This document shows positions 55,935 through 63,860 of a stretch of DNA of 64,000 bases, in pieces; within the stretch, counting starts at the first letter, position 1; every line of letters begins with the position of its first letter. Position numbers and translations under genes: made by a program. A model generated the notes under the pieces. The model was not told the origin of the DNA and ran no database searches. It worked only from the letters and a program-made list of their open reading frames with translations. This stretch comes from an uncultured Mobiluncus sp. (lineage in GTDB: Bacteria; Actinomycetota; Actinomycetes; Actinomycetales; Actinomycetaceae). The stretch lies in contig NZ_CAMYBV010000006.1 of assembly GCF_947254095.1 (NCBI RefSeq), forward strand, positions 48,450 to 112,449, read 5' to 3'.

Positions 55935-56555
55935 ATGGGCCTGTTCCATCGCGCCAAGGACGAGAGATTTTTCGAGCAGCTCACCGAAATTGCCGGTAAC
56001 CTGATAGAAGGTGCCGATATCTTGGCAAAGTTGATAGCGCTCCCGCCCGAACAGCGCGACGCCGAGCGCAACAACTTACACGCGGTAGAGAATTCCTCCG
56101 ATGATTTGACCCACGCGTTCATGAACAAAATTAACCAGACTTTCGTCACCCCCTTGGATCGTGACGACCTCAGCGAACTGGCTTACCGACTCGATGACTG
56201 CATGGATTTGATTGATGAAGCCGGGAACCTCATCGTGGTTTATCAGCTGCAAGAAATCCCCGAATGCTTGCTCAAACAGGCAGCTATTCTCCAAAAGTGT
56301 GCCGCGGTTACAGCCAAAGCCATGCCTCGGCTGAAAACCTTGGACGCGTTACGAGAATACTGGGTGGAAGTCAACCGCTTAGAGAATCAAGCCGACCAGA
56401 TTTATATGCACTGCCTGTCCGACATTGTCAATCACAATCCTGACCCGATAGCGGTTATCAAATTGAAAGACGTCACCGAGCGGCTTGAGGATGCCTGCGA
56501 TGCCTTCGAGCATCTGGCTGCTCTGGTCGAAGGTATCGCAATCAAGGAATCTTGA
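55935..56555 (+). CDS. DUF47 (PhoU-like) Pit accessory protein
   Basis: 206-residue all-helical PhoU-like protein: FFEQLTEIAGNLIEGADILAKL, then DDLTHAFMNKINQTFVTPLDRDDLSELAYRLDDCMDLID (read in segments), a charged Asp/Glu pattern typical of DUF47 metal-binding helices. DUF47 genes sit before pit phosphate transporters and are thought to control them. 12 bp upstream of pit; AAGAAGGGTG is the ribosome site. Confidence 0.9.
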   Translation: MGLFHRAKDERFFEQLTEIAGNLIEGADILAKLIALPPEQRDAERNNLHAVENSSDDLTHAFMNKINQTFVTPLDRDDLSELAYRLDDCMDLIDEAGNLIVVYQLQEIPECLLKQAAILQKCAAVTAKAMPRLKTLDALREYWVEVNRLENQADQIYMHCLSDIVNHNPDPIAVIKLKDVTERLEDACDAFEHLAALVEGIAIKES

Positions 56556-56567
56556 GGGTGCTCCCGG

Positions 56568-57602
56568 ATGGACATTTCTCTGATACTGGTTGTTTGTGTC
56601 GTTATCATCGCAGTTGTCTTTGATTTCACTAATGGTTTCCACGATGCTGCTAACGCCATTGCCACCGCTATTTCCACGCGGGCTTGGGCACCGCGCGCCG
56701 CTTTAGCTATGGCTGCGGTCATGAACTTGGTGGGGTCACTGCTGGGAACTGAAGTGGCGAAAACCATCGGTTCTGGGATCATTGATATGTCAGGATACGC
56801 TACGGCGGTTTCCCACGCCGATAGGGCCCACGGCCTGTTGATTATTCTCGGAGGCCTCATCGGGGCAATTTGCTGGAATGTTATTACCTGGTATTTCGGG
56901 CTGCCTTCCTCGTCCTCACACGCACTGATTGGTGGCCTAGCGGGGGCAGGTTTGGCCGCGGGCGTCACGGTGAACTGGGCGACGATTACTTCTCACGTCC
57001 TGATTCCGATGGTGGTTTCCCCGCTCATCGGTTTCACTTTTGCTTATGTGCTGATGAGCTTGGTCATGGTGTCTATGAAAAACCTGGCTTACCGCCGGAC
57101 CATGCGTAAATTTCGGATTGGTCAAAAGTTTTCTTCTGCCGCACTAGCCTTGGGTCACGGTTTGCAGGATGCTCAAAAGACCATGGGGGTCATTTTCATT
57201 GCTCTGGTAGCTTCCGGTCACGTCGACTTGGACGACCCGATTCCTCTGTGGGTCAAGTTGGCGGCAGCTACGGCCATTGCGGCCGGCACCTTCGTAGGGG
57301 GATTTCGTATCATGAAAACCTTGGGTTCGAGGGTGATTCATGTCGATCCGGCCAACGGTTTTGTCTCCGAGACGGTGGCCGCAGGGGTGCTGTATTTCAC
57401 GGCTTTCATCTGGCACGCCCCGATTTCCACCACCCATACCGTGACCACCGCCATCATGGGAGTGGGCGCGACCCGCAGGCTTTCCGCAGTACGCTGGGGA
57501 ACGGCCGGAAACATTGTGGTGGCTTGGGTTCTGACTCTTCCCGCCGCCGCCGCGGTAGCTGCCGCGGTATACACCCTGTTGGAATTCCTGTTCCGGATTT
57601 AG
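56568..57602 (+). CDS. pit: Inorganic phosphate transporter, PiT family
   Basis: 344-residue membrane transporter for metal-phosphate with H+. The two PiT signature repeats are present: DFTNGFHDAANAIATAIST near residue 18 and HAPISTTHTVTTAIMGVG near residue 285; about ten hydrophobic helices and a central GLPSSSSHALIGGLAGAG. Start ATG 56568 after GAGGG. The partner DUF47 protein precedes it. Confidence 0.94.
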   Translation: MDISLILVVCVVIIAVVFDFTNGFHDAANAIATAISTRAWAPRAALAMAAVMNLVGSLLGTEVAKTIGSGIIDMSGYATAVSHADRAHGLLIILGGLIGAICWNVITWYFGLPSSSSHALIGGLAGAGLAAGVTVNWATITSHVLIPMVVSPLIGFTFAYVLMSLVMVSMKNLAYRRTMRKFRIGQKFSSAALALGHGLQDAQKTMGVIFIALVASGHVDLDDPIPLWVKLAAATAIAAGTFVGGFRIMKTLGSRVIHVDPANGFVSETVAAGVLYFTAFIWHAPISTTHTVTTAIMGVGATRRLSAVRWGTAGNIVVAWVLTLPAAAAVAAAVYTLLEFLFRI

Positions 57603-57675
57603 ACAGCGCCACCCACCGACAACCGCACGAACCCGAAAACCGGGCGGGCGGACTCGTGATTACCAAAAAATCACA

Positions 57676-58665
57676 TTAATCCAGCACGTACCCGACGGGG
57701 GGCTCGGCGCCCGCACGCTCGGCAGCAATGAGTTTCGGGCTGCCCTCGGCGTCTGAGATTACGTGAACGATCAAGGATTCCCCGGTTTCCAAAGGTATCA
57801 GGGTTTCTTCTAAGAAATCGTTCCCCAAAGCCCGAATCAGCGGAATCAGAACCGGGGAATGGGAACACAGGGCGGTCGGACCTTCTGCGGGCGCCGCCTG
57901 GAGCTGTGCGCGCAACAGTTCCAGCCCGCCATAAGGATTAGCGGCGAAACCCTCTTCGCTCAACACATCGGGGTATTCACACCTAATCCCGCTGGCTTTC
58001 AAGTACGGGCGTATCGTTTGCTCGCAACGTTTCCACGGCGAACAGAACAGTCGGGAAATCCCGAAAGCGCTCAAGGTGGAGGCCAGCGCCACAGCCTGGC
58101 GCTTGCCGCGTTTTTTCAAAGGACGCAGCGAATCATCGGTCTTCCACTTCAGACGATTCTTGGCTTTTCCGTGGCGCACCAACATAACTGGAGTCGAGTC
58201 ACCCCAACCCTGTCGCAGGTATTGCTCAGCTTGTGTCACCAGATTGCGGTCATATTCTTGGGTTAAGAGTTCCTGCGCTTGGGCCTGGTTGACCCAACGA
58301 ATCTCGTTTATCTCATGTGGTGAGGCCGGTTCCACGTAGGGCCGAGCCAGTATCGCCGCACTGTGGCGCACCTGAGCCAGCCAGTACGTGACCTGTTTCT
58401 CGACACCCTCCACCGGGTAAGTCGTGAGACCGAGCTGGGGCCCCAGGCACACTTGCACCCCGGTTTCTTCGGCAATTTCCCGCACCGCACAGGCCGGCAG
58501 CAGCTCGCCGGGTTCCAGTTTTCCCTTCGGCAGGGACCAGTCATCGTACTTTGGCCGGTGGACGACCAAAAATTCATAAGGGGTTTGGGTGGGCGCGCCC
58601 TCCAAGGCCGGACGTAGTTCCCCGCCTCGCCAAACCACCCCGCCGGCAGCCAGAACTCTACTCAT
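57676..58665 (-). CDS. mutT1: MutT1-like Nudix hydrolase fused to histidine-phosphatase domain
   Basis: 329 residues. N-terminal Nudix domain with box GKLEPGELLPACAVREIAEE plus TGV (about 48-70); C-terminal histidine phosphatase domain starting VMLVRHGKAKNR (catalytic His), with SPWKRCEQTIRPYL and LCSHSPVL. The mycobacterial homologue MutT1 sanitises 8-oxo-dGTP and hydrolyses diadenosine polyphosphates. It follows ppk as in mycobacteria (118-bp gap). Start GTG/ATG reading MSRVLAAGGVVW. Confidence 0.92.
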   Translation of the reverse strand: MSRVLAAGGVVWRGGELRPALEGAPTQTPYEFLVVHRPKYDDWSLPKGKLEPGELLPACAVREIAEETGVQVCLGPQLGLTTYPVEGVEKQVTYWLAQVRHSAAILARPYVEPASPHEINEIRWVNQAQAQELLTQEYDRNLVTQAEQYLRQGWGDSTPVMLVRHGKAKNRLKWKTDDSLRPLKKRGKRQAVALASTLSAFGISRLFCSPWKRCEQTIRPYLKASGIRCEYPDVLSEEGFAANPYGGLELLRAQLQAAPAEGPTALCSHSPVLIPLIRALGNDFLEETLIPLETGESLIVHVISDAEGSPKLIAAERAGAEPPVGYVLD

Positions 58666-58783
58666 TACCTTCCCTTTTCTGTGTACTCAACTCTGTAAAC
58701 CTCACCGACCGGGCTGATGTGTGCCATATCGAGGCGGCCGCGACCGGCTCGGTGCCTCACTCGAATGCCGTGGCACGTCGGCC

Positions 58784-61276
58784 TCAATGTCGGGAGACGC
58801 CGCCGCGTCCCGACACGCGCGAAGAGGCGCGATTCATCAAGGTTTCCTGGATGTCCTCCAGACGCAGCCCGGCCTCGTTTGTGTTGACCCGCACCCACTG
58901 CTGGTCAGGCATCAACCGCCACGAGGAGGTGGTGTCTGCCATGCCGCGTTTGACTAGATCAACCAGATATTGGATCTGCTCCGGGTCCACGATTTTCACC
59001 AGCGCTTCAACGCGGCGATCCAAGTTACGATGCATCAGGTCCGCGGAACCAATCCAGACTTCCGGATCCCCATCGTTCTTAAAGGCATAGACTCGCGAGT
59101 GCTCCAAGAATCGTCCCAGGATAGAAACGACCCGAATGTTATCGCTGAGACCGGGGATACCTGGCTTAATGGAACAAATGCCGCGGACCTGGACCATCAC
59201 CGGAACCCCCGCTTGGGAAGCCCGATAAAGTGCATCCGTCAAACGCTCATCCACAATCGAGTTGATTTTGAACAGGATTCCCGCTTTCTTGCCCGCTTTC
59301 TTGTTAGCAATTTCGCGGTTTATCCGCTCAATCAAGCCATCACGAATAGAGCGGGGCGCGACCAGCAAACGGTGGAACGTCGAACGCGGCGCGTATCCGC
59401 TGAGCTGGTTGAACAGGCGGGTCAGGTCCTGGGCGACCTCGCGGTCATCGGTCAGCAGGCCCAGGTCCTCGTAGCCGCGAGCGGTCTTCGGGTGGTAGTT
59501 ACCGGTGCCGACGTGGCAGTAGCGATGCATCCCATCGGGTTCTTGACGTACCACCAGACACAGCTTGCAGTGCGTCTTGAGGCCGACCAGGCCGTAAACC
59601 ACGTGAACCCCGACGCGTTCCATCTTGCGGGCCCAGCCGATGTTGGCTTCCTCATCGAAACGCGCCTTGATTTCAACGATGGCCACGACCTGTTTCCCGG
59701 CACGGGCCGCGTCAATCAGGGCCTGGACGATTGGGGAATCGCCCGAAGTTCGGTACAGGGTCTGTTTGATTGCCAAAACGTTCGGATCTTGAGCTGCTTG
59801 CACGATGAATTGTTGCACCGAGGTGGCGAAAGAATCGTAAGGCAGGTGTATCAGCACGTCGTGGTCGCGAATGGAGCTGAAAATATCCGCGGTTTTCGAT
59901 GATTCTTTTTCGGCCAGCCCGCTCGGGGTCACGGGAACATACGGAGGGTATTTGAGCTGGGGAATATCCAGGTCATGCAGGTCATTAAGACCTCGCAAGT
60001 CCAGCGGCGCGGGCAGGCGGAACACGTCGGAAGTCCCGATTTCGAGGTTTTCTTTTAAGAAATCCAGCAGGAACGCCGGCATGGATTCCGCCACTTCCAG
60101 ACGCACCGCCGGCCCGAAACGCCGTTTCGCGAGTTCGGATTCCATCGCGGTCAAAATATTTTCCGCGTCATCCTCCTCGACTTCCAGATCTTCGTTACGG
60201 GTCACCCTAAACTCGTGGGCTTCTTTGATTTCCATACCGGGGAACAGGTGATCGAGGTGTGCGGAAATTATCTGTTCAATAGGGACAAAGTTAACCTTTT
60301 CCCCCGCCAAAATTACGCTCGAGGGGTCGTTTTCGACCCCGTTTTCGGTCACTGCCACAAAACGCGGCAGGATGGGTGGCACCTTGATACGCGCAAAGTG
60401 TTCTTTGCCAGTGTTGGGGTTGCGCACAATTATCGCCAGGTTCAGCGACAGTCCAGTGATGTAGGGGAAGGGGTGGGATGGGTCTACTGCCAACGGCGAC
60501 AGGATGGGAAACACCTGGTTGCGGAAGTACCGGTGCAGGATTTCGTGATGGGTTTCGTTCAGGCTATCCCAGTCGGTGATGATCAAACCGGCCTTATCCA
60601 GGGCCGGGCGGATTTCATCTTGAAAATAACGGTAAACATTACCGGTCATCTCGTGAGAGCGACGGCTGATTTCGCCTTCCAGCTGACGCGGCGTCAACCC
60701 GGAAGCGGAAACTGTCGCGAACCCAGCGGCGATACGGCGCTTCAGACCCGCGACCCGCACCATATAGAACTCGTCCAAGTTGGAACAATAGATAGTCAGG
60801 AACCAGGCCCGTTCCAATAGCTGGAGGCGCGGGTCTTGTGCCTGTTCAAAGACACGCTGGTTAAAAGCGAGCCAGGAAAGTTCCCGGTCGGCGAAGCGGC
60901 CTTTGGGTAGTTTCGGCAGTCCGTCTGGGGTCAGTCCGTCTTCTTTCTTTAGAGAAAGGGGCTTGTGGTCGGATTTCTTTGAGGATTTGTTCTTTTTCAC
61001 CTTCGAGCCCAAGCCGTCCGCACGGGCAATCACTACCGGGTCAGGCAGATGGTCGGGCAGTTTTTCCTCCCGGGACGTATCCGGTTCCGTGAAGTCCGCG
61101 TCATCGTATTCTTGGGAGCCGCCGGGATCCAAATCTTTTTTCGGGAACATTTCCTCCGCGGTAGCGCCCGCAAAGAGGGATTTCTTTTCTGCACCGGGCA
61201 AGGGAGGCGGAGCGGGAACTTCTGTCCCATCGTTTTCGGTTTTATCTTTGTTTTTCTGGTTATCAGACACCTTCAT
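58784..61276 (-). CDS. ppk: Polyphosphate kinase 1
   Basis: Polymerises the terminal phosphate of ATP into polyphosphate. 830 residues: an unusual Lys/Glu/Pro-rich N-terminal extension of ~130 residues, then the N domain (RFADRELSWLAFNQRVFEQA), head domain and two phospholipase-D-like C domains with catalytic-region motifs HCKLCLVVRQEPDG, YCHVGTGNYHPKTA and IGSADLMHRNLDRRVE. GAGGGG precedes ATG 61276. The extension makes it longer than the typical ~700 residues; a start nearer the N domain (about residue 120) cannot be excluded. Confidence 0.95.
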   Translation of the reverse strand: MKVSDNQKNKDKTENDGTEVPAPPPLPGAEKKSLFAGATAEEMFPKKDLDPGGSQEYDDADFTEPDTSREEKLPDHLPDPVVIARADGLGSKVKKNKSSKKSDHKPLSLKKEDGLTPDGLPKLPKGRFADRELSWLAFNQRVFEQAQDPRLQLLERAWFLTIYCSNLDEFYMVRVAGLKRRIAAGFATVSASGLTPRQLEGEISRRSHEMTGNVYRYFQDEIRPALDKAGLIITDWDSLNETHHEILHRYFRNQVFPILSPLAVDPSHPFPYITGLSLNLAIIVRNPNTGKEHFARIKVPPILPRFVAVTENGVENDPSSVILAGEKVNFVPIEQIISAHLDHLFPGMEIKEAHEFRVTRNEDLEVEEDDAENILTAMESELAKRRFGPAVRLEVAESMPAFLLDFLKENLEIGTSDVFRLPAPLDLRGLNDLHDLDIPQLKYPPYVPVTPSGLAEKESSKTADIFSSIRDHDVLIHLPYDSFATSVQQFIVQAAQDPNVLAIKQTLYRTSGDSPIVQALIDAARAGKQVVAIVEIKARFDEEANIGWARKMERVGVHVVYGLVGLKTHCKLCLVVRQEPDGMHRYCHVGTGNYHPKTARGYEDLGLLTDDREVAQDLTRLFNQLSGYAPRSTFHRLLVAPRSIRDGLIERINREIANKKAGKKAGILFKINSIVDERLTDALYRASQAGVPVMVQVRGICSIKPGIPGLSDNIRVVSILGRFLEHSRVYAFKNDGDPEVWIGSADLMHRNLDRRVEALVKIVDPEQIQYLVDLVKRGMADTTSSWRLMPDQQWVRVNTNEAGLRLEDIQETLMNRASSRVSGRGGVSRH

Positions 61277-61365
61277 GTCCCCTCAACTATTTGGTTAGTG
61301 TTGCTCGCGTATTGCTTTATGTGCAGTTTGCTGTCCCGTGCCGGGTGCGGCGAGAGGCGCGGTCG

Positions 61366-62001
61366 TCAGTCCAAGCGGCCTTCGCGATACATGGTCGCTG
61401 CATCGAGCAGTTCGTTCGCGGTAGCCAGCAAGGCGTTATCCCGCAGGGTCACTGCATTGGCCAGTGGATCCTTGGAGTCTTTCTTCATCCAAACCGATTC
61501 ACTGGCTGCTAACACCCGCAGCACGGCTTGGGAAGTATCCAGAAAATCGGCGAAATTATCGTCGAAACTGCCTCCCAGGATTTGTCCCAGCTGCTTTTTC
61601 CATTCGTGAAAATCCAGGGAATGAGCCCCATCAATATCAAGATACTCCGAGAGCCGGGGAGAATTCAGTCCTTGCTTGAAGCGCGTATTTACACCTTCCG
61701 GGTAGCGCCTCACCCACTGGTCTATCAGCAGCAGCCTCCACAAAACGCCCGGCAAGGTATTGACCGGGGAACGTGACCACAGCTCGGCCAGTTCGTCTAC
61801 ACCGTTTTCCTGCATATGTTTCAACAGGCGTTCCTTGGTCTCCGGATCTGGGTCAGACCACTCCCCATTGGGGGATTTCACCAAAATCCGAGCCGAGGTA
61901 TGGGCTGATTCGCTGGACAGTGCCGGGTCTTCCTCGCCTTCCAAGTATTCCAAGGTTTCTGGTTCGATAATGGCCGGGCGTCGCGGTTTCCTGGTTTCCA
62001 T
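61366..62001 (-). CDS. Conserved hypothetical protein
   Basis: 211 residues, acidic and predicted helical, without membrane segments. It reads LLKHMQENGVDELAELWSRSP, LPGVLWRLLLIDQWVRRYPEGV, and ends in a helical stretch (TLRDNALLATANELLDAATMYREGRLD). The pattern resembles actinobacterial proteins that accompany ppk, but I do not recognise a named family. AGGAGGAACC gives a strong ribosome site for ATG 62001. It is 89 bp upstream of ppk and probably co-transcribed. Confidence 0.8.
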   Translation of the reverse strand: METRKPRRPAIIEPETLEYLEGEEDPALSSESAHTSARILVKSPNGEWSDPDPETKERLLKHMQENGVDELAELWSRSPVNTLPGVLWRLLLIDQWVRRYPEGVNTRFKQGLNSPRLSEYLDIDGAHSLDFHEWKKQLGQILGGSFDDNFADFLDTSQAVLRVLAASESVWMKKDSKDPLANAVTLRDNALLATANELLDAATMYREGRLD

Positions 62002-62219
62002 GGTTCCTCCTGTTCGATTTACCTTAATTATCCCCGTTCACCCGGGATTTTGTGTGGACTTGGGAATGTGGGAGTTGTTCGGCGTTGAATCTGGCCAACG
62101 AAGTCAGGCACTCAGCGCCCACCGGTTGGGGTGGCGGGTGGTCTGAGGGGGGTTGGGAGCAAAACCTCGTGGACAGGTATCTGGGGATTTCGCCCGAGCG
62201 GAGCAGCTCAGCCATTCAA

Positions 62220-62249
62220 TTGCGGTTAAGCAGACTTTTTACCTATAAT
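62220..62249 (+). promoter_or_regulatory. tRNA-Lys promoter
   Basis: TTGCGG (62220-62225), 18-base spacer, perfect TATAAT (62244-62249), ending 9 bases before the tRNA. Confidence 0.85.
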
Positions 62250-62258
62250 CTTTCCTAC

Positions 62259-62331
62259 GGGCCTATAGCTCAGTTGGTAGAGCAGCGGACTTTTAATCCG
62301 TGGGTCGGGGGTTCGAGCCCCCCTGGGCCTA
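62259..62331 (+). tRNA. tRNA-Lys (anticodon TTT)
   Basis: Cloverleaf: acceptor GGGCCTA (62259-62265) with TGGGCCT (62324-62330; two G-U pairs), D arm GCTC/GAGC, anticodon stem GCGGA/TCCGT with loop CTTTTAA (anticodon TTT), T arm GGGGG/CCCCC with TTCGAGC, discriminator A331. The next bases are CC then T, so CCA is not fully encoded here; the copy of the 3' end at 62561-62575 is followed by A and so reads CCA. Confidence 0.97.
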
Positions 62332-62333
62332 CC
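62319..62333 (+). repeat. Left 15-bp direct repeat (tRNA-Lys 3' end; attL-like)
   Basis: CCCCCTGGGCCTACC, comprising the 3' side of the T stem, the acceptor strand and ACC. An identical copy is at 62561-62575. Confidence 0.85.
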
Positions 62334-62374
62334 TTTGTGGGGTCGAACCCGCGCGCTGGCAGCGACCGCAGGGA

Positions 62375-62558
62375 GCATGAGCCAGCGCGAAAACGGTGAA
62401 GGCGGCATAAAAGCAATGCCCAGCGGGCATTGCGCCGCCGAAGCACCAAACAGAAAAGGCAGCAGCCGAAGGCTGCATGAGCCAGCGCGAAAACGGTGAA
62501 GGCGGCATAAAAGCAATGCCCAGTGGGCATTGCGCCGCCGAAACACCAAACAGAAAAA
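62375..62558. repeat. Tandem repeat, two copies of an ~84-bp structured unit, period 100 bp
   Basis: Copies at 62375-62458 and 62475-62558 differ at two positions (C/T at 62424/62524 and G/A near 62443/62543). Each contains GCAATGCCC-AGY-GGGCATTGC inside GGCGGC/GCCGCC, a long hairpin. Copy 2 is preceded by GCAGCC-GAA-GGCTGC (62463-62477). The interval between the copies is 16 bp and partly similar to the 14 bp before copy 1. Confidence 0.9.
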
Positions 62559-62560
62559 GT

Positions 62561-62575
62561 CCCCCTGGGCCTACC
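62561..62575 (+). repeat. Right 15-bp direct repeat (attR-like)
   Basis: Exact copy of 62319-62333, preceded by AAAAAGT and followed by AGCACC, so that the original tRNA end would have read CTACCA. Confidence 0.85.
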
Positions 62576-62647
62576 AGCACCCCAGAATTCAGGCAATCAG
62601 CAACATTTGTGCCTCATTTTACCGGTGTCCCGTTAGTGAACGTTTCT

Positions 62648-62710
62648 AATCGGTGATTAAACGGGGGTAGGTGGCCATATAGACCAGCAACCCCGATTTA
62701 ATCACCGATT
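62648..62710. repeat. Large inverted repeat between the tRNA element and mop
   Basis: AATCGGTGATTAAA (62648-62661) and TTTAATCACCGATT (62697-62710) pair perfectly over 14 bp; CGGGG inside extends the stem to about 19 bp with single-base bulges, around a ~20-base loop. It is 28 bases after the mop stop and could terminate it, but no T-run follows; 62576-62647 shows nothing else. Confidence 0.7.
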
Positions 62711-62737
62711 TACTACGCGATTAACCTCGAACCAAGA

Positions 62738-62950
62738 TTAAGCGTCAACGCCCACCATTACAGAGGATGCTTTCACGATGGCGTAAGCATCTGAGCCTTC
62801 GGTGAGCCCCAGATTATCAACCGAAGCGTTGGTAATGGACGCTGCGAAGCAAACCCCCGGAGCGATTTCGATTTCAACGATTGAATTGACTGCGCCCCGT
62901 TCAATGTTCTTTACCTTGCCCTTGAACTGGTTGCGTGCAGAAATTTTCAT
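62738..62950 (-). CDS. mop: Molybdopterin-binding TOBE-domain protein (molbindin)
   Basis: 70-residue single Mop/TOBE domain: KISARNQFKGKVKNIERGAV, NSIVEIEIAPG, CFAASITNASVDNLGL and AYAIVKASSVMVGV. Molbindins of this size bind molybdate or tungstate as oligomers and store or sense it. Start ATG 62950 has AGAGG 7 bases upstream; an in-frame extension to 63031 is rejected. No other molybdenum gene is in the window. The 174 bp upstream contain GATAAAAT, a possible -10. Confidence 0.9.
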   Translation of the reverse strand: MKISARNQFKGKVKNIERGAVNSIVEIEIAPGVCFAASITNASVDNLGLTEGSDAYAIVKASSVMVGVDA

Positions 62951-63124
62951 GTTCTTACCTCTTCTTATTTTCTCTGTCCCAACCATCTGCGGGACACCAT
63001 CGACTTCCAGGCAGTACGCTCCTGGATTCACCCCATTTTATCATGGCGCTATCTCCACATTTGCTTGCAAATACAGCGTTTTAAGCCTCTGGTGCTGCCT
63101 CTACCTGCCGGCATCAAGCCAGAA

Positions 63125-63860
63125 TCATAGAGTGGATGCGTCAACCTTTTCCGGCGAGGATTTTTCCGGTGCCAGGGGTAGCTTTAATCCCAGCGCCTGC
63201 ATGATTTTGGTTGCCCAGAACTCGGATACATGCCGAGGCTAGCAGGTTTTGGCGGCATAGAGAGCAAATAGGTGCGAGACGATGTCTGCCTCATCACTAT
63301 CGGACGGCAGGCCGTAGGCTGCCTCGACCGCGCAATCGTTTTCGCGGTGTGCCGCCCGCAACTCAGCTGGCATCAGGTCGGGGTCATAGAGCGTGGCGAG
63401 GGAAGCGTCCGAGTAATGCGCACGCGCCTCCGACCTTACCGAAAATCACCAGCCGGTCAGCCTTTTGTGATTCATCCAGGCGCGAATACCCGATAAACGG
63501 CGGATTTCCCAAGACGTAACTGCATTGGTCAGCTGGCAGTACCGTATTCCAATCCAAGGTGAGCGCATTGGCTTGCACGATGTGGGCGCTTTCCCGCAAG
63601 GGGAAATCATCATCCCCCAGAGCCAGCAGCATCGCCGTCTCGCCGTTGGCTTTTAGTCGTGAAATCCACAGCGCCGCCTCGGAAACTTTCGCAGAGAAAT
63701 CGTTGATTTCGATGACGTAAAACTGGTCCAAGGACACCCTGGCGATGCTCGCCCCCGCCTCCGCGAGGCTAAATGCTGTTTGACCGGCATTGAGCCGGCT
63801 CAACACCGCGTCCTCCAGGTGGCGCAGCTGCAGGTACGTCTCGGTCAAAAAGTTTCCTGA
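63125..63860 (-). pseudogene. Remnant of an MmeI-like class I SAM-dependent DNA methyltransferase/restriction enzyme
   Basis: Minus-strand fragment. It starts at motif I, SGSGNFLTETYLQLRHLED (63860 on), continues with LDQFYVIEINDF and motif IV YVLGNPPFIGYSRLDESQ, and loses its frame just after FGKVGG. The frame then changes to one reading SLATLYDPDLMPAELRAAH and LFALYAAKTC, which resembles the end of this family, then a TAG (63241-63239). The same frame continues VSEFWATKIMQALGLKLP to TGA 63127-63125. The large target-recognition part is missing. Upstream, IDP in another frame suggests a 2-base deletion in DPxCGSGNF. An ATG with a GAGG site at 63921 (MTYTPALNCIKYSV) opens that other frame; whether it belongs to the same gene is unclear. 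Confidence 0.75.

Larger units (their letters stand above)
62334..62575. mobile_element. 242-bp non-coding element inserted at the tRNA-Lys 3' end (candidate)
   Basis: Bounded by the 15-bp repeats at 62319-62333 and 62561-62575, as for integration into a tRNA gene. It holds no supportable gene; the frames across it are shadows of repeats. Internally it has two copies of a structured unit with 100-bp period and an inverted repeat CGCGCTGGC (62352-62360) / GCCAGCGCG (62381-62389, again 62481-62489). Integration by a site-specific recombinase is inferred; no integrase is in the window. Confidence 0.55.

Noticed and set aside
62375..62558. CRISPR-like array
   Set aside because: Only two units with repeat longer than spacing, no spacer diversity and no cas gene.
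62226..62596. Overlapping minus-strand frames of ~83-108 codons across the tRNA and repeats
   Set aside because: They run through tRNA-Lys and the structured repeats, have Cys/Phe/Arg-rich non-protein composition and no ribosome site.
62951..63124. ModE operator upstream of mop
   Set aside because: ATTTGC-AA-GCAAAT is palindromic but does not match the ModE consensus.
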